DNA from: Pseudomonadota bacterium
GTDB lineage: Bacteria > Pseudomonadota > Alphaproteobacteria > Acetobacterales > Acetobacteraceae
Assembly (NCBI GenBank): GCA_021781835.1
Contig: JAJXWD010000008.1
Span: forward strand, 29,174 to 93,173
DNA length: 64,000 nucleotides
Reading direction: 5' to 3'
In this document: positions 38,006 through 47,055 of the stretch, piece after piece
Layout: every line of letters begins with the position of its first letter
Position numbering within the stretch: the first letter of the stretch is position 1
Program-made: the position numbers and the translations under genes
Notes under the pieces: model-generated
What the model was told of the DNA's origin: nothing
Seen by the model: only the letters and a program-made list of their open reading frames with translations
Databases searched by the model: none

Positions 38006-39325
38006 TCAGGCTTCCTCTTCCTCTTCTTCCTCAAGGCCGAATTGCTGGGCCTCTTCGTCATATTCGAAGATTTCGGCGTAGCGGCCCCAGGAGATGACCG
38101 CGCGCAGCGTGTCATTGGCATATTCGGGAGACATGTGGTCCTCCAGCTCGTCGCGGAAGCGCACGGCCGAGGCGCGGTGGTTGGAGCGCTGGTCGATGAC
38201 GGCGCGGATGGCGTTGATGAGCGGCACATGGGCGCGCAGCTGGTTGCCGAAAATCTCCTTGCGGTCGTCGGTCTCGGCCTCGACAAAGCCGCGCCCGATG
38301 TCGGTGAGCAGCAGATCGCCTTCTTCCAGCACGGCAAAGCCTAGAAGTTGCAGCATTTCTCCCAAGGGCAGCAGCTCGTCGACCTCGAATTGCAGGGCGG
38401 CGGCGAGGGCCGGCAGGTCGGCGCGGCCCATATAGGGCGCGCTGGCCAGGGTCTCGAGCAGGCCGGCAATGAGGTTGGTGCTGACCGGGGCGAGCGGGGT
38501 GGCGAAGCCATCGGGGGCGGTGGTGGCCGTGGGCGCCTGGGGCTTGGGGGCGCGGCGGGTCATGATGCCGTAAATATCATCGACCATCTGGCGGAAGGCG
38601 GGGTCGAAACGGTTGCGCGGGTGGGCGAAGGGCACGTGCAGCTCATGGGCAACCCGGCCGGGGTTGGAGGAAAACACCAGGATGCGGTCCGCCATCAGCA
38701 CCGCCTCCTCGATGTTATGGGTGACGATCATGATGGATTTGACCGGCAGCTTCTTTTCCATCCACAAATCGATGAGGTCGGTGCGCAGCGTTTCGGCGGT
38801 GAGCACGTCGAGCGCGGAGAAGGGCTCGTCCATCAGCAGCAGGTCGGGATGCACGACGAGCGCGCGCGCCAGCCCCACGCGCTGGCGCATGCCGCCCGAA
38901 AGCTCCTTGGGGTAGGCGGTGTCGTAGCCGCCAAGGCCGATCAGGTCGATGGCGTCTTCCGAGCGCTCCTCGCGCTCGTCTTTCTTCACGCCCAGCGCCT
39001 CCAGCCCCAGCTCCACATTTTCCTGCACCGTGAGCCAGGGGAACAGCGCGAAGCTCTGAAACACCATGGCCACGCCCTCGGCCGGGCCGGTGAGGGGCTT
39101 GCCGCGCCAGCGCACATCGCCGGCCGTTGGCTTCAACAGCCCGGCGGCGATGCGCAGCAGCGTGGATTTGCCCGAGCCCGAGCGGCCGAGCAGGGCGACG
39201 ATCTCGCCCTCATGCAGGGTCAGATCGACATTATCGAGCACCACAAGATCGGCGCTGGCATCCTTGTGATAGGCCTGGCGGCAGTTGCGGATGGAAACCA
39301 GGGGCGTGGGGGCGTTGTGTTCCAT
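38006..39325 (-). CDS. ABC transporter ATP-binding protein, nitrate/sulfonate type with AAA-associated C-terminal domain
   Basis: A 439-aa ATPase of the NitT/TauT class. It has Walker A GRSGSGKST (47-55), signature LSGGMRQR and Walker B LLLMDEPF. The C-terminal 150 residues form the AAA-associated domain (LLPLGEMLQLLGFAVLEEGD, WGRYAEIFEYDEEAQQF) and end in an acidic tail of Glu residues. ATG 39325 lies 4 nt after the permease stop; an in-frame ATG 13 codons upstream is possible. No substrate-binding protein gene is adjacent. Confidence 0.9.
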   Translation of the reverse strand: MEHNAPTPLVSIRNCRQAYHKDASADLVVLDNVDLTLHEGEIVALLGRSGSGKSTLLRIAAGLLKPTAGDVRWRGKPLTGPAEGVAMVFQSFALFPWLTVQENVELGLEALGVKKDEREERSEDAIDLIGLGGYDTAYPKELSGGMRQRVGLARALVVHPDLLLMDEPFSALDVLTAETLRTDLIDLWMEKKLPVKSIMIVTHNIEEAVLMADRILVFSSNPGRVAHELHVPFAHPRNRFDPAFRQMVDDIYGIMTRRAPKPQAPTATTAPDGFATPLAPVSTNLIAGLLETLASAPYMGRADLPALAAALQFEVDELLPLGEMLQLLGFAVLEEGDLLLTDIGRGFVEAETDDRKEIFGNQLRAHVPLINAIRAVIDQRSNHRASAVRFRDELEDHMSPEYANDTLRAVISWGRYAEIFEYDEEAQQFGLEEEEEEEA

Positions 39326-39329
39326 GGCT

Positions 39330-41057
39330 TTATCCCAAGGTGGCGCGGCGGGTGGCGTAGGCATAGAGGGGGCGCCAGAGCAGGCGGTTGATGGTGATGA
39401 CGAAGAACGACATCACCGTTACCCCCAGCACCACGCGCGCCGTGTCCCCGTTATTGGTGGCTTGCGCGATATAGGCGCCAAGCCCGTGGGCGGTGAGATG
39501 GTTGGAGCCCCAGCTCGCCACTTCCGCGACGATGGAGGCATTCCACGCTCCGCCCGAGGCGGTGATGGCCCCGGTGATGAAATAAGGCAGGATGCCCGGA
39601 ATGATCACCTTGCGCCACCACAGCCAGCCTTTGATGTGAAAATTCGCCACGGCCTCTTTCATGTCGCCCGGAAAGGCGGCGGCGCCGGCGATGACATTGA
39701 ACAGCACATACCATTGCGTGCCAATCAACATCAGGGGGGTTAGCCAGATGTCGCTGTTGAGGTGAAAGCGGACGATGAGCAGCACGAAGGGCGGAAACAG
39801 CAGATTGGCCGGGAAGGCGGCCAGAAACTGCGCGATGGGCTGGGCGATGCGCTGGGCCCAGGGGCGCAGGCCCATCCACACACCAACCGGCACCCAGACG
39901 AGCGCCGCGATGACCATGAGGATGATGACGCGCAGCATGGTGTAAAGCCCCATGAGCACGGCGGTGCCGAGATCTTGCCAGGTGAGCGAGCCGGAGATGA
40001 ACCGCGCGATGTGGACCAGCGCATAGACCGCGATGAGCGCGACCAGCCCGAACCACAAAATATCCACCAGGCGCGAGGGGCTGGCGTTCTCGTCAACCTG
40101 CCGCCGGGCGGGCAGGGCGAGGCGCAGGCGCGTGAAGGCCCGCAGCGCGGCGCCTAGATGATCGCCGAGTTCCTGAAACAGCGCGGTGCGGCGCAGGACT
40201 TTTAACATCCACGGTTCCGGGCCGCTGGAGGTCGCGGTGGTCTCGAAACGGAATTTCGCCGACCAGGCGACCAGCGGGCGGAACAGCAACTGGTCATAGA
40301 GCAAAATGACCACGAACATGGTCAAGATGGCGTAGAAAATGGCCGGCAGGTTTTTTTCGGCCAGAGCGGTGGCCACGTAAGAGCCGATGCCGGGCAGGGT
40401 GAAGGTGGTGTTGCCCACTGTCACCGCCTCGGACGCCACCACGAAGAACCAGCCGCCCGACATTGAGAGCATGGTGTTCCAGATCAGCCCCGGCATGGCG
40501 AACGGCACATCGAGCCGCCAGAATTTCTGCCAGGGGCTGAGACGGAAACAGCGCGATGCCTCTTGCAGATCGGCGGGCAGGGTGGTCAGCGACTGGTAGA
40601 AGCTGAACGCCATGTTCCAGGCTTGCGAGGTGAAGATGACAAACACCGAAGCCAGTTCGGCGCCCATGACCTGGCCCGGAAACAGCCCCAGGAAAAATAC
40701 CGTGGTGAAGGTGAGAAAGCCCAGAATGGGCACGGATTGCAAAATATCGAGAATGGGAATGAGCACCATGCCCGCCCGGCGCGATTTGGCCGCCAGCGTG
40801 GCGTAGGTGAAGGTGAACAGAAACGACAGAATCAGCGCCGCGAACATGCGCGCGGTGGAGCGCAGCGCGTAATAAGGCAGATAGCGCGGGGCGAGATGGA
40901 TGGGGGAGTTTTGGATGGTGGTGATGGAGGTTGAGATGGTGCCTTTGCCAACACTCACCAGCGCCACCAGCAAGCCGCTCACCAGCAACAGGGCCACGGC
41001 ATCCCAACGATTGGGCAACCGGCGCCCGGCCAGGGCTGTGGGGGTGTAATTGGTCAT
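39330..41057 (-). CDS. ABC transporter permease with two fused permease domains
   Basis: A 575-aa inner membrane protein with two BPD_transp_1 domains in one chain. The first EAA-like loop is ADLQEASRCFRLSPWQKFWRLD, the second FPGDMKEAVANFHIKGWLWWRKV. About 12 hydrophobic segments are seen. With the downstream ATPase it forms a complete core importer. Fused permeases of this kind with an AAA-associated ATPase often lack a local binding protein. Substrate unknown (anion or sulfonate is a family guess). Confidence 0.88.
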   Translation of the reverse strand: MTNYTPTALAGRRLPNRWDAVALLLVSGLLVALVSVGKGTISTSITTIQNSPIHLAPRYLPYYALRSTARMFAALILSFLFTFTYATLAAKSRRAGMVLIPILDILQSVPILGFLTFTTVFFLGLFPGQVMGAELASVFVIFTSQAWNMAFSFYQSLTTLPADLQEASRCFRLSPWQKFWRLDVPFAMPGLIWNTMLSMSGGWFFVVASEAVTVGNTTFTLPGIGSYVATALAEKNLPAIFYAILTMFVVILLYDQLLFRPLVAWSAKFRFETTATSSGPEPWMLKVLRRTALFQELGDHLGAALRAFTRLRLALPARRQVDENASPSRLVDILWFGLVALIAVYALVHIARFISGSLTWQDLGTAVLMGLYTMLRVIILMVIAALVWVPVGVWMGLRPWAQRIAQPIAQFLAAFPANLLFPPFVLLIVRFHLNSDIWLTPLMLIGTQWYVLFNVIAGAAAFPGDMKEAVANFHIKGWLWWRKVIIPGILPYFITGAITASGGAWNASIVAEVASWGSNHLTAHGLGAYIAQATNNGDTARVVLGVTVMSFFVITINRLLWRPLYAYATRRATLG

Positions 41058-41166
41058 CGCGCCGCCTGGCTTACGGGTGAAAATCTATCGGAGACTTAAC
41101 TTCATGGCCATGGTTTGTCACCCGTGAAAAAATGGCGTTTGGGTGACAGGAGCGCGGCTTTGGCCA

Positions 41167-41205
41167 GGGCCATGAAATAGGGCCATGAAATAGGGCCATG
41201 AAAAT
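41167..41205 (+). repeat. Short 13-bp tandem repeat between ABC permease and dut
   Basis: Three consecutive copies of GGGCCATGAAATA (41167-41179, 41180-41192, and 41193-41205 with the last two bases changed). They lie in the 166-bp space upstream of the permease gene and downstream of dut. No gene is seen here. Confidence 0.7.
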
Positions 41206-41223
41206 GGGGCGGTGAAGCCAAGC

Positions 41224-41670
41224 TTAGTGCCCGGTGCTGCCAAACCCGCCCGCCCCGCGCGAGGTTTCATCCAGATCATCCACCTCGGCCCATGCGGCGC
41301 GCACCACCGGGGCCAGCACCGCCTGGGCAATGCGCATGCCGCGGGTGATGGCGAAAGATGTGTCGCCGGTATTGAGGATGATGACGCCGACCTCGCCGCG
41401 GTAATCCTCGTCGATCGTGCCGGGCGTGTTGGGCAGGGTGATGCCGTGCTTGAGCGCGAGGCCAGAGCGCGGGCGCACCTGTAGCTCATAGCCCGGCGGC
41501 AGGGCCATGCAAAACCCCGTGGGAATGAGCGCCCGCCCGCCCGGCGGAATTTCCACCGGGGCGGAGATGGCGGCCAGCAGATCGGCGCCGGCCGCGCCGG
41601 CGGTGGCGTAGTTGGGCAGCTCCAGCCCCGCGCCATGGGGCAGACGTTTGATTTTAACCGAAATATTCAT
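41224..41670 (-). CDS. dut: dUTP diphosphatase
   Basis: Homotrimeric dUTPase, 148 aa, splits dUTP to dUMP and PPi. The five motifs are visible: [51 protein letters not shown] and [10 protein letters not shown]. The start overlaps the coaBC stop by 4 nt, making it last of ubiE-coaBC-dut. Confidence 0.95.
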   Translation of the reverse strand: MNISVKIKRLPHGAGLELPNYATAGAAGADLLAAISAPVEIPPGGRALIPTGFCMALPPGYELQVRPRSGLALKHGITLPNTPGTIDEDYRGEVGVIILNTGDTSFAITRGMRIAQAVLAPVVRAAWAEVDDLDETSRGAGGFGSTGH

Positions 41671-42848
41671 GCAAAAAAGGCTCCAATGCGTTCAGCCAGC
41701 CGGGCGGCCACGGCGCTTTTGTTCATGCGCGCCCAGTTCTCGGCGCTGGTTGGGGTGATGAGCAGAATTTCGTTCTCGTCGCCACCCATGATGCCCGTGC
41801 CGCCGACATTATTGGCCACCAGCCAGTCGCAGCCCTTGCGGGCGCGCTTGGCCGTGGCGTGCTCGGCCAGCTTCTCGGTTTCGGCGGCAAACCCCACCAC
41901 CAGATGCGGGCGGGTGGGGCCGGGTGCGGAGAGGGCGGCCAGAATGTCGGGGTTTTCACTAAGCTGGAGGGCCGGGGGTTGGCCGGAGCCATCTTTTTTC
42001 AGCTTCTGGCCGGCGCTGTCCACCCGCCAATCGGCCACCGCGGCGGCGCAGATGGCAATGTCGGCCGGCAAGGCGGCCTGCACGGCGTCTCTCATCTCGC
42101 GCGCGGTCTCGACATGGCGGGTGGTCACGCCCGGGGGGTCTGGGAGGGTGACGGGACCGCTGACCAGCGTGACCCTTGCCCCCAATGCCGCCAGGGCCTG
42201 GGCGATGGCATGGCCCTGCTTGCCCGATGAGCGGTTGGCCAGATAGCGCACGGGGTCGATTGGCTCGTGCGTGGGGCCGGAAGTGACGATGGCATGGCGG
42301 CCTTTGAGCGGGCCGTCGCGCAAGGCGGCCTCGATGGCGGCGAAAATCACCGGTGGCTCGGCCAGCCGGCCGGGGCCGAACTCACCGCAGGCCATGGGGC
42401 CTTCATCGGGCGCAACCACCAGCACGCCGCGCTGTTTGAGCGTGGCCATGTTGGCCTGGGTCGCCGGGTGCTCCCACATGCGCACATTCATGGCCGGCGC
42501 CACGAGCACGCGTTTGTCGGTGGCGAGCAGCAGGGTGGAGGCCAGATCATCGGCCAGGCCAGCGGCCATTTTGGCCAGAATATCGGCGGTGGCGGGGGCG
42601 ACCACCACCAGATCGGCCGCGCGGGAGAGTTCGATATGGCCCATCTCGCTTTCATCGGTGAGCGAGAACAGATCGAGATGGACTTTTTCGCCCGTGAGCG
42701 CCTGCACCGAGAGCGGCGTGATGAAATGCTGCGCCGCCCGGGTGAGCACGGCCGAGACGCCAAACCCAGCCTTGCTGGCCAGGCGGATGAGTTCGAGCGC
42801 CTTATAGGCCGCGATGCCGCCCGTGACGATGAGCAGCAGGCGCTTCAC
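41667..42848 (-). CDS. coaBC: Bifunctional phosphopantothenoylcysteine decarboxylase/synthase
   Basis: Two steps of coenzyme A synthesis. It is 393 aa from a GTG at 42848. The N-terminal FMN decarboxylase (CoaC) has [14 protein letters not shown], the catalytic His in [17 protein letters not shown], and the Cys in [11 protein letters not shown]. The C-terminal CoaB has [21 protein letters not shown]. The GTG overlaps the ubiE stop by 4 nt, which fixes the start; further upstream the frame runs through ubiE. Confidence 0.94.
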   Translation of the reverse strand: MKRLLLIVTGGIAAYKALELIRLASKAGFGVSAVLTRAAQHFITPLSVQALTGEKVHLDLFSLTDESEMGHIELSRAADLVVVAPATADILAKMAAGLADDLASTLLLATDKRVLVAPAMNVRMWEHPATQANMATLKQRGVLVVAPDEGPMACGEFGPGRLAEPPVIFAAIEAALRDGPLKGRHAIVTSGPTHEPIDPVRYLANRSSGKQGHAIAQALAALGARVTLVSGPVTLPDPPGVTTRHVETAREMRDAVQAALPADIAICAAAVADWRVDSAGQKLKKDGSGQPPALQLSENPDILAALSAPGPTRPHLVVGFAAETEKLAEHATAKRARKGCDWLVANNVGGTGIMGGDENEILLITPTSAENWARMNKSAVAARLAERIGAFFA

Positions 42849-43597
42849 AGGCGCCAGCCGGAATGGATGGCGGCGATGCCGCCCGAGAGGTTGCGGTAGG
42901 TGACGCGCGAGAAGCCCGCCTGCTCGAACATCTCCTTCAGCTTCTCCTGGGGCGGGAACATGCGGATGCTCTCGGCCAGATATTGGTAGCTGGCCGAATC
43001 CTTGGCGACAAACCCGCCGATCTTGGGCAGCACGTCGAACGACCATTTATCGTAAAGCCCCTGGAGCCCGGCGATTTTGAGCGCCGAGAATTCCAGCACG
43101 AAAAACCGCCCGCCGGGTTTGAGCACGCGGAAGGCCTCGGCGATCACGCGGTCCTTGTTGGTGCAGTTGCGCAGGCCAAACGCCATGGAGACACGGTCAA
43201 ACCGCCCGTTTTCGAGCGGCAGGTTCTCGGCGTCGGCTTCCAGATACTCGATATCGGTGAGCACGCCCTTTTTGGCGGCGCGCTCCTCGCCCACGGCCAG
43301 CATGGCGGCGTTGATGTCGGATGCCACCACCGGCCCGCCGCCCTTGGCCAGCCAGCCAAAGGTGATGTCTCCCGTGCCGGAGGCCAGGTCGAGCAGCTTG
43401 TAATGTGGGCGCGGGTCGAGGGCGGAGATGAACTCATGTTTCCAGAGCCGGTGAATGCCCAGCGACATCAGGTCGTTCATGATGTCATATTTGCCAGCCA
43501 CGCTGTCAAACACTTCGCGCACCATGGTGGCCTTTTGGGCGCGGGGCACGGACCGGAAGCCGAAATCGGCGGTATCGGGGGAATTGTTCTCGCTCAT
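42845..43597 (-). CDS. ubiE: Ubiquinone/menaquinone biosynthesis C-methyltransferase UbiE
   Basis: SAM-dependent C-methylation of the quinone ring, 250 aa from ATG 43597. It has the family motif FGFRSVPRAQKATMVREVFDS, truncated here to its ends for brevity, the SAM site LLDLASGTGDITF, and RVSMAFGLRN. It is first of ubiE-coaBC-dut and diverges from mutM across 26 nt. The ubiB gene usually found after ubiE in alphaproteobacteria is absent here. Confidence 0.95.
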   Translation of the reverse strand: MSENNSPDTADFGFRSVPRAQKATMVREVFDSVAGKYDIMNDLMSLGIHRLWKHEFISALDPRPHYKLLDLASGTGDITFGWLAKGGGPVVASDINAAMLAVGEERAAKKGVLTDIEYLEADAENLPLENGRFDRVSMAFGLRNCTNKDRVIAEAFRVLKPGGRFFVLEFSALKIAGLQGLYDKWSFDVLPKIGGFVAKDSASYQYLAESIRMFPPQEKLKEMFEQAGFSRVTYRNLSGGIAAIHSGWRL

Positions 43598-43623
43598 GGC
43601 GTTCTTTATACGCTTGTTTTGCC

Positions 43624-44451
43624 ATGCCGGAACTCCCCGAAGTCGAAACTGTGATGCGCGGGCTCGCCCGCGCGCTGGAAGGCAAGAAAATTGCCCAGGC
43701 CACCCTGCACCGGGGCGATATACGCTTTCGCGTGCCGCCCGAGCTGCCGGGGCGGCTGAGCGGCGCAACCGTGCTGGGGTTTCGCCGCCGGGGCAAGTTT
43801 TTGCTCATGCGGGTCAGCGGCGGTGTGTCGGTGCTCATTCATCTGGGCATGTCGGGGCGCATGCTCATCGACCGGGCGCCTGAGAAGCACGAGCATTTCA
43901 CCTTGCTGATGACGGACGGCACGCGCGTCGGCTTTGTGGACCCGCGCCGCTTTGGCGTGCTCGATCTGGTGGCGACGGCGGCCGAGGATACCCACAGGCT
44001 GCTGGCCGGCATGGGGCCCGAGCCGCTGGGCAATGAGTTTTCCGCGTCGGTTTTGGCCGCCTCCTGCAAAGACCGCCGCGCCCCGATCAAGGCCGTGCTG
44101 CTCGACCAGAGCGTGGTCGCGGGGATTGGCAATATTTACGCCAGCGAGGCGCTGTTTCGCGCGGGCATCTCGCCCACGCGCGCGGCGGGCAAGGTGAGTG
44201 CGCGGGGCATCGAGGCGCTGACGGCGGCGATCAAGGCAACGCTGCGCGACGCCATAGAGGCTGGCGGCTCAAGCCTGCGCGATTATGTGCAGCCCGATGG
44301 CGAGCTGGGTTATTTTCAGCATAAATGGAAAGTTTACGGCCGGGCGGGCCAGGCGTGCGAGCGTTGCCCGGGGCTCGATGTCTGCCCCGGTATCAAGAGC
44401 ATCGTGCAAGCAAACCGCACGACTTATTATTGCCCGCGCACCCAGAAATAA
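43624..44451 (+). CDS. mutM: Formamidopyrimidine-DNA glycosylase
   Basis: Excises oxidised purines such as 8-oxoguanine; bifunctional glycosylase/lyase of 275 aa. The catalytic Pro2 and Glu3 are in MPELPEVETV, and GIGNIYASEALFRAGI is the H2TH region. The C-terminal zinc finger is unusual: it has CERC, an extra Cys (LDVC) and ends YYCPRTQK, where the usual CPxC-Q has Thr in place of the last Cys. It is the standard divergent neighbour of ubiE. Confidence 0.94.
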   Translation: MPELPEVETVMRGLARALEGKKIAQATLHRGDIRFRVPPELPGRLSGATVLGFRRRGKFLLMRVSGGVSVLIHLGMSGRMLIDRAPEKHEHFTLLMTDGTRVGFVDPRRFGVLDLVATAAEDTHRLLAGMGPEPLGNEFSASVLAASCKDRRAPIKAVLLDQSVVAGIGNIYASEALFRAGISPTRAAGKVSARGIEALTAAIKATLRDAIEAGGSSLRDYVQPDGELGYFQHKWKVYGRAGQACERCPGLDVCPGIKSIVQANRTTYYCPRTQK

Positions 44452-44454
44452 ATT

Positions 44455-45561
44455 TTACGGCGTGGCCGAGCCGGCGGGGGAATTGTCGTTGAGTTTGCCC
44501 ATCACGACCTTGTTGCGCCCGGCCGCCTTGGCCCGGTAGAGGCCGTTATCGGCCGCCTGAATGAGCGCGCGCGGCCCGGCTTCGATATCGAGCCGCGAGA
44601 CGCCCACGGAGATGGTGAATTTGCGGTGCGGAAACTCCGAGCCCGCCACCAGCCCGCGCACGCGTTCGGCCACCACCAGGGCGTCTGAGAGGTCTGTTGA
44701 GGGCAGGATGATGACGAATTCCTCGCCGCCATAGCGGGCCAGGAAATCATAGGGGCGGAGCGAGGACATGAGCACGCGCGCGACCGATTGCAGCGCCCCG
44801 TCTCCCGCCGGATGGCCGAACGTGTCGTTATATTGCTTGAAATTGTCGATATCGATGAGCAGCAGCGAGAGCGGCGCGCCGGTGCGTTTGGCGCGGGAAA
44901 ATTCCTCGGTCAATTTTTGGTCATAGGCGCGGCGGTTGGGAATGCCGGTGAGGGCATCGGTCAGATTTTGCTGGCCGAGCTTGGCGTTGGCGTCCGACAG
45001 CCCGATCAACGTGCGGCGCATTTCGAGCAGTTCCATGATCTGGCGGGCCAGGGTGAGGAGCGCCACCACCTGCTCGGTGGCCAATGCGCGGCTGCGTTTG
45101 TCAAACACCGATAAACTGCCGATGAGTTCGCCCGCCGGGGAGTAGAGCGGGGCGCTGGCGTAGAAGCGCAGCTTGAGGCTGCCCTGGAGCAGGTGATGGC
45201 CGGTGAAGCGGTTATCGAGCGCGATGTCTGGCACTTGCAGCACCTGTCCCTGTTCGGTGCTCAGCGCCTCGAGAAAGCCCTGGCAGGGCAGGTCGAGCGG
45301 TTTTTCAGCGAACAGGGCGGTGTGGAAGCGGGCTTTCACCCATTGCCGGGCGCCGCCAAAAAAGCTCACCAGCGCGATGGGGGTGGCGCAGACATAAGCG
45401 GCCAGGCGGGCCACGTCGTCATAGGATTTCTCGGGCGCGCTATCGAGGATTTCATAGCTCTCGAGCACGCTTAGCCGCGCGGCCTCGTGATCGTCGTGGA
45501 ACAGGTTGGAGAGCAGCCCTTCTTCGGGAAATGTCTGGCGGAATTCAAGAATTTGGTTCAC
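44455..45561 (-). CDS. GAF-GGDEF diguanylate cyclase
   Basis: A 368-aa soluble signalling protein. Residues about 28-180 form a GAF domain (LESYEILDSAPEKSYDD start, as in GAF-GGDEF proteins) and 195-360 a GGDEF domain. The active site is GGEEF (278-282) and metal Asp in LLIDIDNFK. The inhibitory I-site RPYD (269-272) stands five residues before it. It should make cyclic di-GMP with product inhibition; the GAF ligand is unknown. It ends 3 nt from the convergent mutM stop, with no terminator between. Confidence 0.92.
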   Translation of the reverse strand: MNQILEFRQTFPEEGLLSNLFHDDHEAARLSVLESYEILDSAPEKSYDDVARLAAYVCATPIALVSFFGGARQWVKARFHTALFAEKPLDLPCQGFLEALSTEQGQVLQVPDIALDNRFTGHHLLQGSLKLRFYASAPLYSPAGELIGSLSVFDKRSRALATEQVVALLTLARQIMELLEMRRTLIGLSDANAKLGQQNLTDALTGIPNRRAYDQKLTEEFSRAKRTGAPLSLLLIDIDNFKQYNDTFGHPAGDGALQSVARVLMSSLRPYDFLARYGGEEFVIILPSTDLSDALVVAERVRGLVAGSEFPHRKFTISVGVSRLDIEAGPRALIQAADNGLYRAKAAGRNKVVMGKLNDNSPAGSATP

Positions 45562-45679
45562 GGCACCAATACCCTCGTCAATGTGTGGGCATCATGGCGG
45601 GGTAAATGTTAATTAAACGTAAAAAACAGTACGAAGCCGTGCCAATTTAAAAAATGGTGGGGTCTGCTTAATTCATTTC

Positions 45680-46567
45680 TTAACCACTAATGAAGGTTTG
45701 GATACCGGAATCTTTCCGCGGCTGGGTGTAAGATGTCAAATCGGAGGCCAGGCGGGCGAATCGCAAGGCCCAGTCGAGGTCGAGGGGTTGCAGCATGTCA
45801 CCCAGATGCCGGCTCCAGGCCAGATAGTCGGTTGCGCGGGCGCGCAGCATGGTGGCGAAATAATGCAGGGTCGGGTTTTCATCGCCCGTGTGGTGGCCGC
45901 GTGCCAGGTCGCTCAGCGTGGCGGGTTTGGGGCCGTGCCAGTGCAGCAGCGCGGCATCGCGCCGCCAGGGCCAGTAGGGCTTGTAGTTGCACAGCGGCGA
46001 AAGCCGTTGCAGATGCGCGCCGTAACAGGCGTTCAGGGCGTATTGGTCATCGTAATTGGCCGGGCCGCCGCCGGTGATGTTGGCGATGATCTCGGCCTCG
46101 AACGCCGGATAGCTGGCCCGCAGGGCGGCGATGTTGAGCACCATCACCCCGGAATTGAAATAGCGCCAATCATCCTGGTGCTGCTCGGGCGCGGCGGCGA
46201 TGACGGCGGGGCGCTCGGCCGCCCAGTCATGGCGGCGCAGAAAGATCACGTCGCAATCGGTGTAGAGCACATGGGCATCGCGGGTTTCGATTTGCGGGAT
46301 CATCACGCGCAGCCAATGGCCGATGGTCAGGGGCTTGAAGCTGCCAGCCCTGGCCGCCGCTTCGGCCTGATCCCAAAAAGGCGGGTGGGTCTCAACCACC
46401 ATAACGCCTTGCCCGCGCATCCAGCCGCACAAGGCGGTTGGCGCGCCGTGATAGAGCAGCACCGGCTCAAGCCCGCCCACCGCCTTGGCGCTCAGCACCG
46501 CGAGGCGGGCAAGCTCGCCCGTCTCGCCGCCAGCGCCTTGCTCATCGATGGCGAAATACCAGCGCAT
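45680..46567 (-). CDS. Glycosyltransferase family 8-like protein
   Basis: A 295-aa protein with GT8 features: a DxD metal site TDCDVIF (Asp104 and Asp106), FNSGVMVLNI, and HWHGPKPAT, resembling the GT8 HxxGxxKPW. It likely transfers a hexose from a nucleotide sugar; the acceptor is unknown. It starts 1 nt after bcp, so it is the last gene of glnE-bcp-GT8. Confidence 0.72.
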   Translation of the reverse strand: MRWYFAIDEQGAGGETGELARLAVLSAKAVGGLEPVLLYHGAPTALCGWMRGQGVMVVETHPPFWDQAEAAARAGSFKPLTIGHWLRVMIPQIETRDAHVLYTDCDVIFLRRHDWAAERPAVIAAAPEQHQDDWRYFNSGVMVLNIAALRASYPAFEAEIIANITGGGPANYDDQYALNACYGAHLQRLSPLCNYKPYWPWRRDAALLHWHGPKPATLSDLARGHHTGDENPTLHYFATMLRARATDYLAWSRHLGDMLQPLDLDWALRFARLASDLTSYTQPRKDSGIQTFISG

Positions 46568-46568
46568 C

Positions 46569-47036
46569 TCAGCCCAGCGCCAGCACCGCCTTCAACACCT
46601 CCCCGGCATGGCCATCGATTTTCACTTTCGGCCAATGATGCGCGATGTTGCCCGCCGCATCCACCAGCACGGTCGAGCGCTCAATGCCCATATATTTCTT
46701 GCCGTACATGGATTTCTCCTGCCACGCGCCATAGGCCGCGATGGTGGTGGCCGCGGGGTCGGAGGCGAGCGGGAAGGCGAGGCTGTATTTTTCGGCGAAT
46801 TTCTCCAGCGCCTTCATCGAATCCTTGGAAACGCCGATGACCGTGACGCCGAGCGCCGAGAAATCGGGCAGGCCGGACTGGAAGGCGCAGGCCTCCTTGG
46901 TGCAGCCGGGCGTGTCGGCGCGGGGGTAGAAGTAAATCACGAAAGGCTTGCCCCGGAGGCTGGCGAGCGAAACGCCGCGCCCGCCCGTGGCCGGCAGGGA
47001 AAAATCAGGGGCGGGGGCGCCGATGGTCAGGCTCAT
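46569..47036 (-). CDS. bcp: Thioredoxin-dependent thiol peroxidase (Bcp-type peroxiredoxin)
   Basis: A 155-aa peroxiredoxin reducing hydrogen and organic peroxides. Peroxidatic Cys45 and resolving Cys50 lie in ADTPGCTKEAC. ATG 47036 has AAGGAG 8 nt upstream; an in-frame GTG at 47045 overlaps that ribosome site and is rejected. It follows glnE after 19 nt, a conserved pairing in alphaproteobacteria. Confidence 0.94.
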   Translation of the reverse strand: MSLTIGAPAPDFSLPATGGRGVSLASLRGKPFVIYFYPRADTPGCTKEACAFQSGLPDFSALGVTVIGVSKDSMKALEKFAEKYSLAFPLASDPAATTIAAYGAWQEKSMYGKKYMGIERSTVLVDAAGNIAHHWPKVKIDGHAGEVLKAVLALG

Positions 47037-47055
47037 GAATGACACTCCTTGGAAA

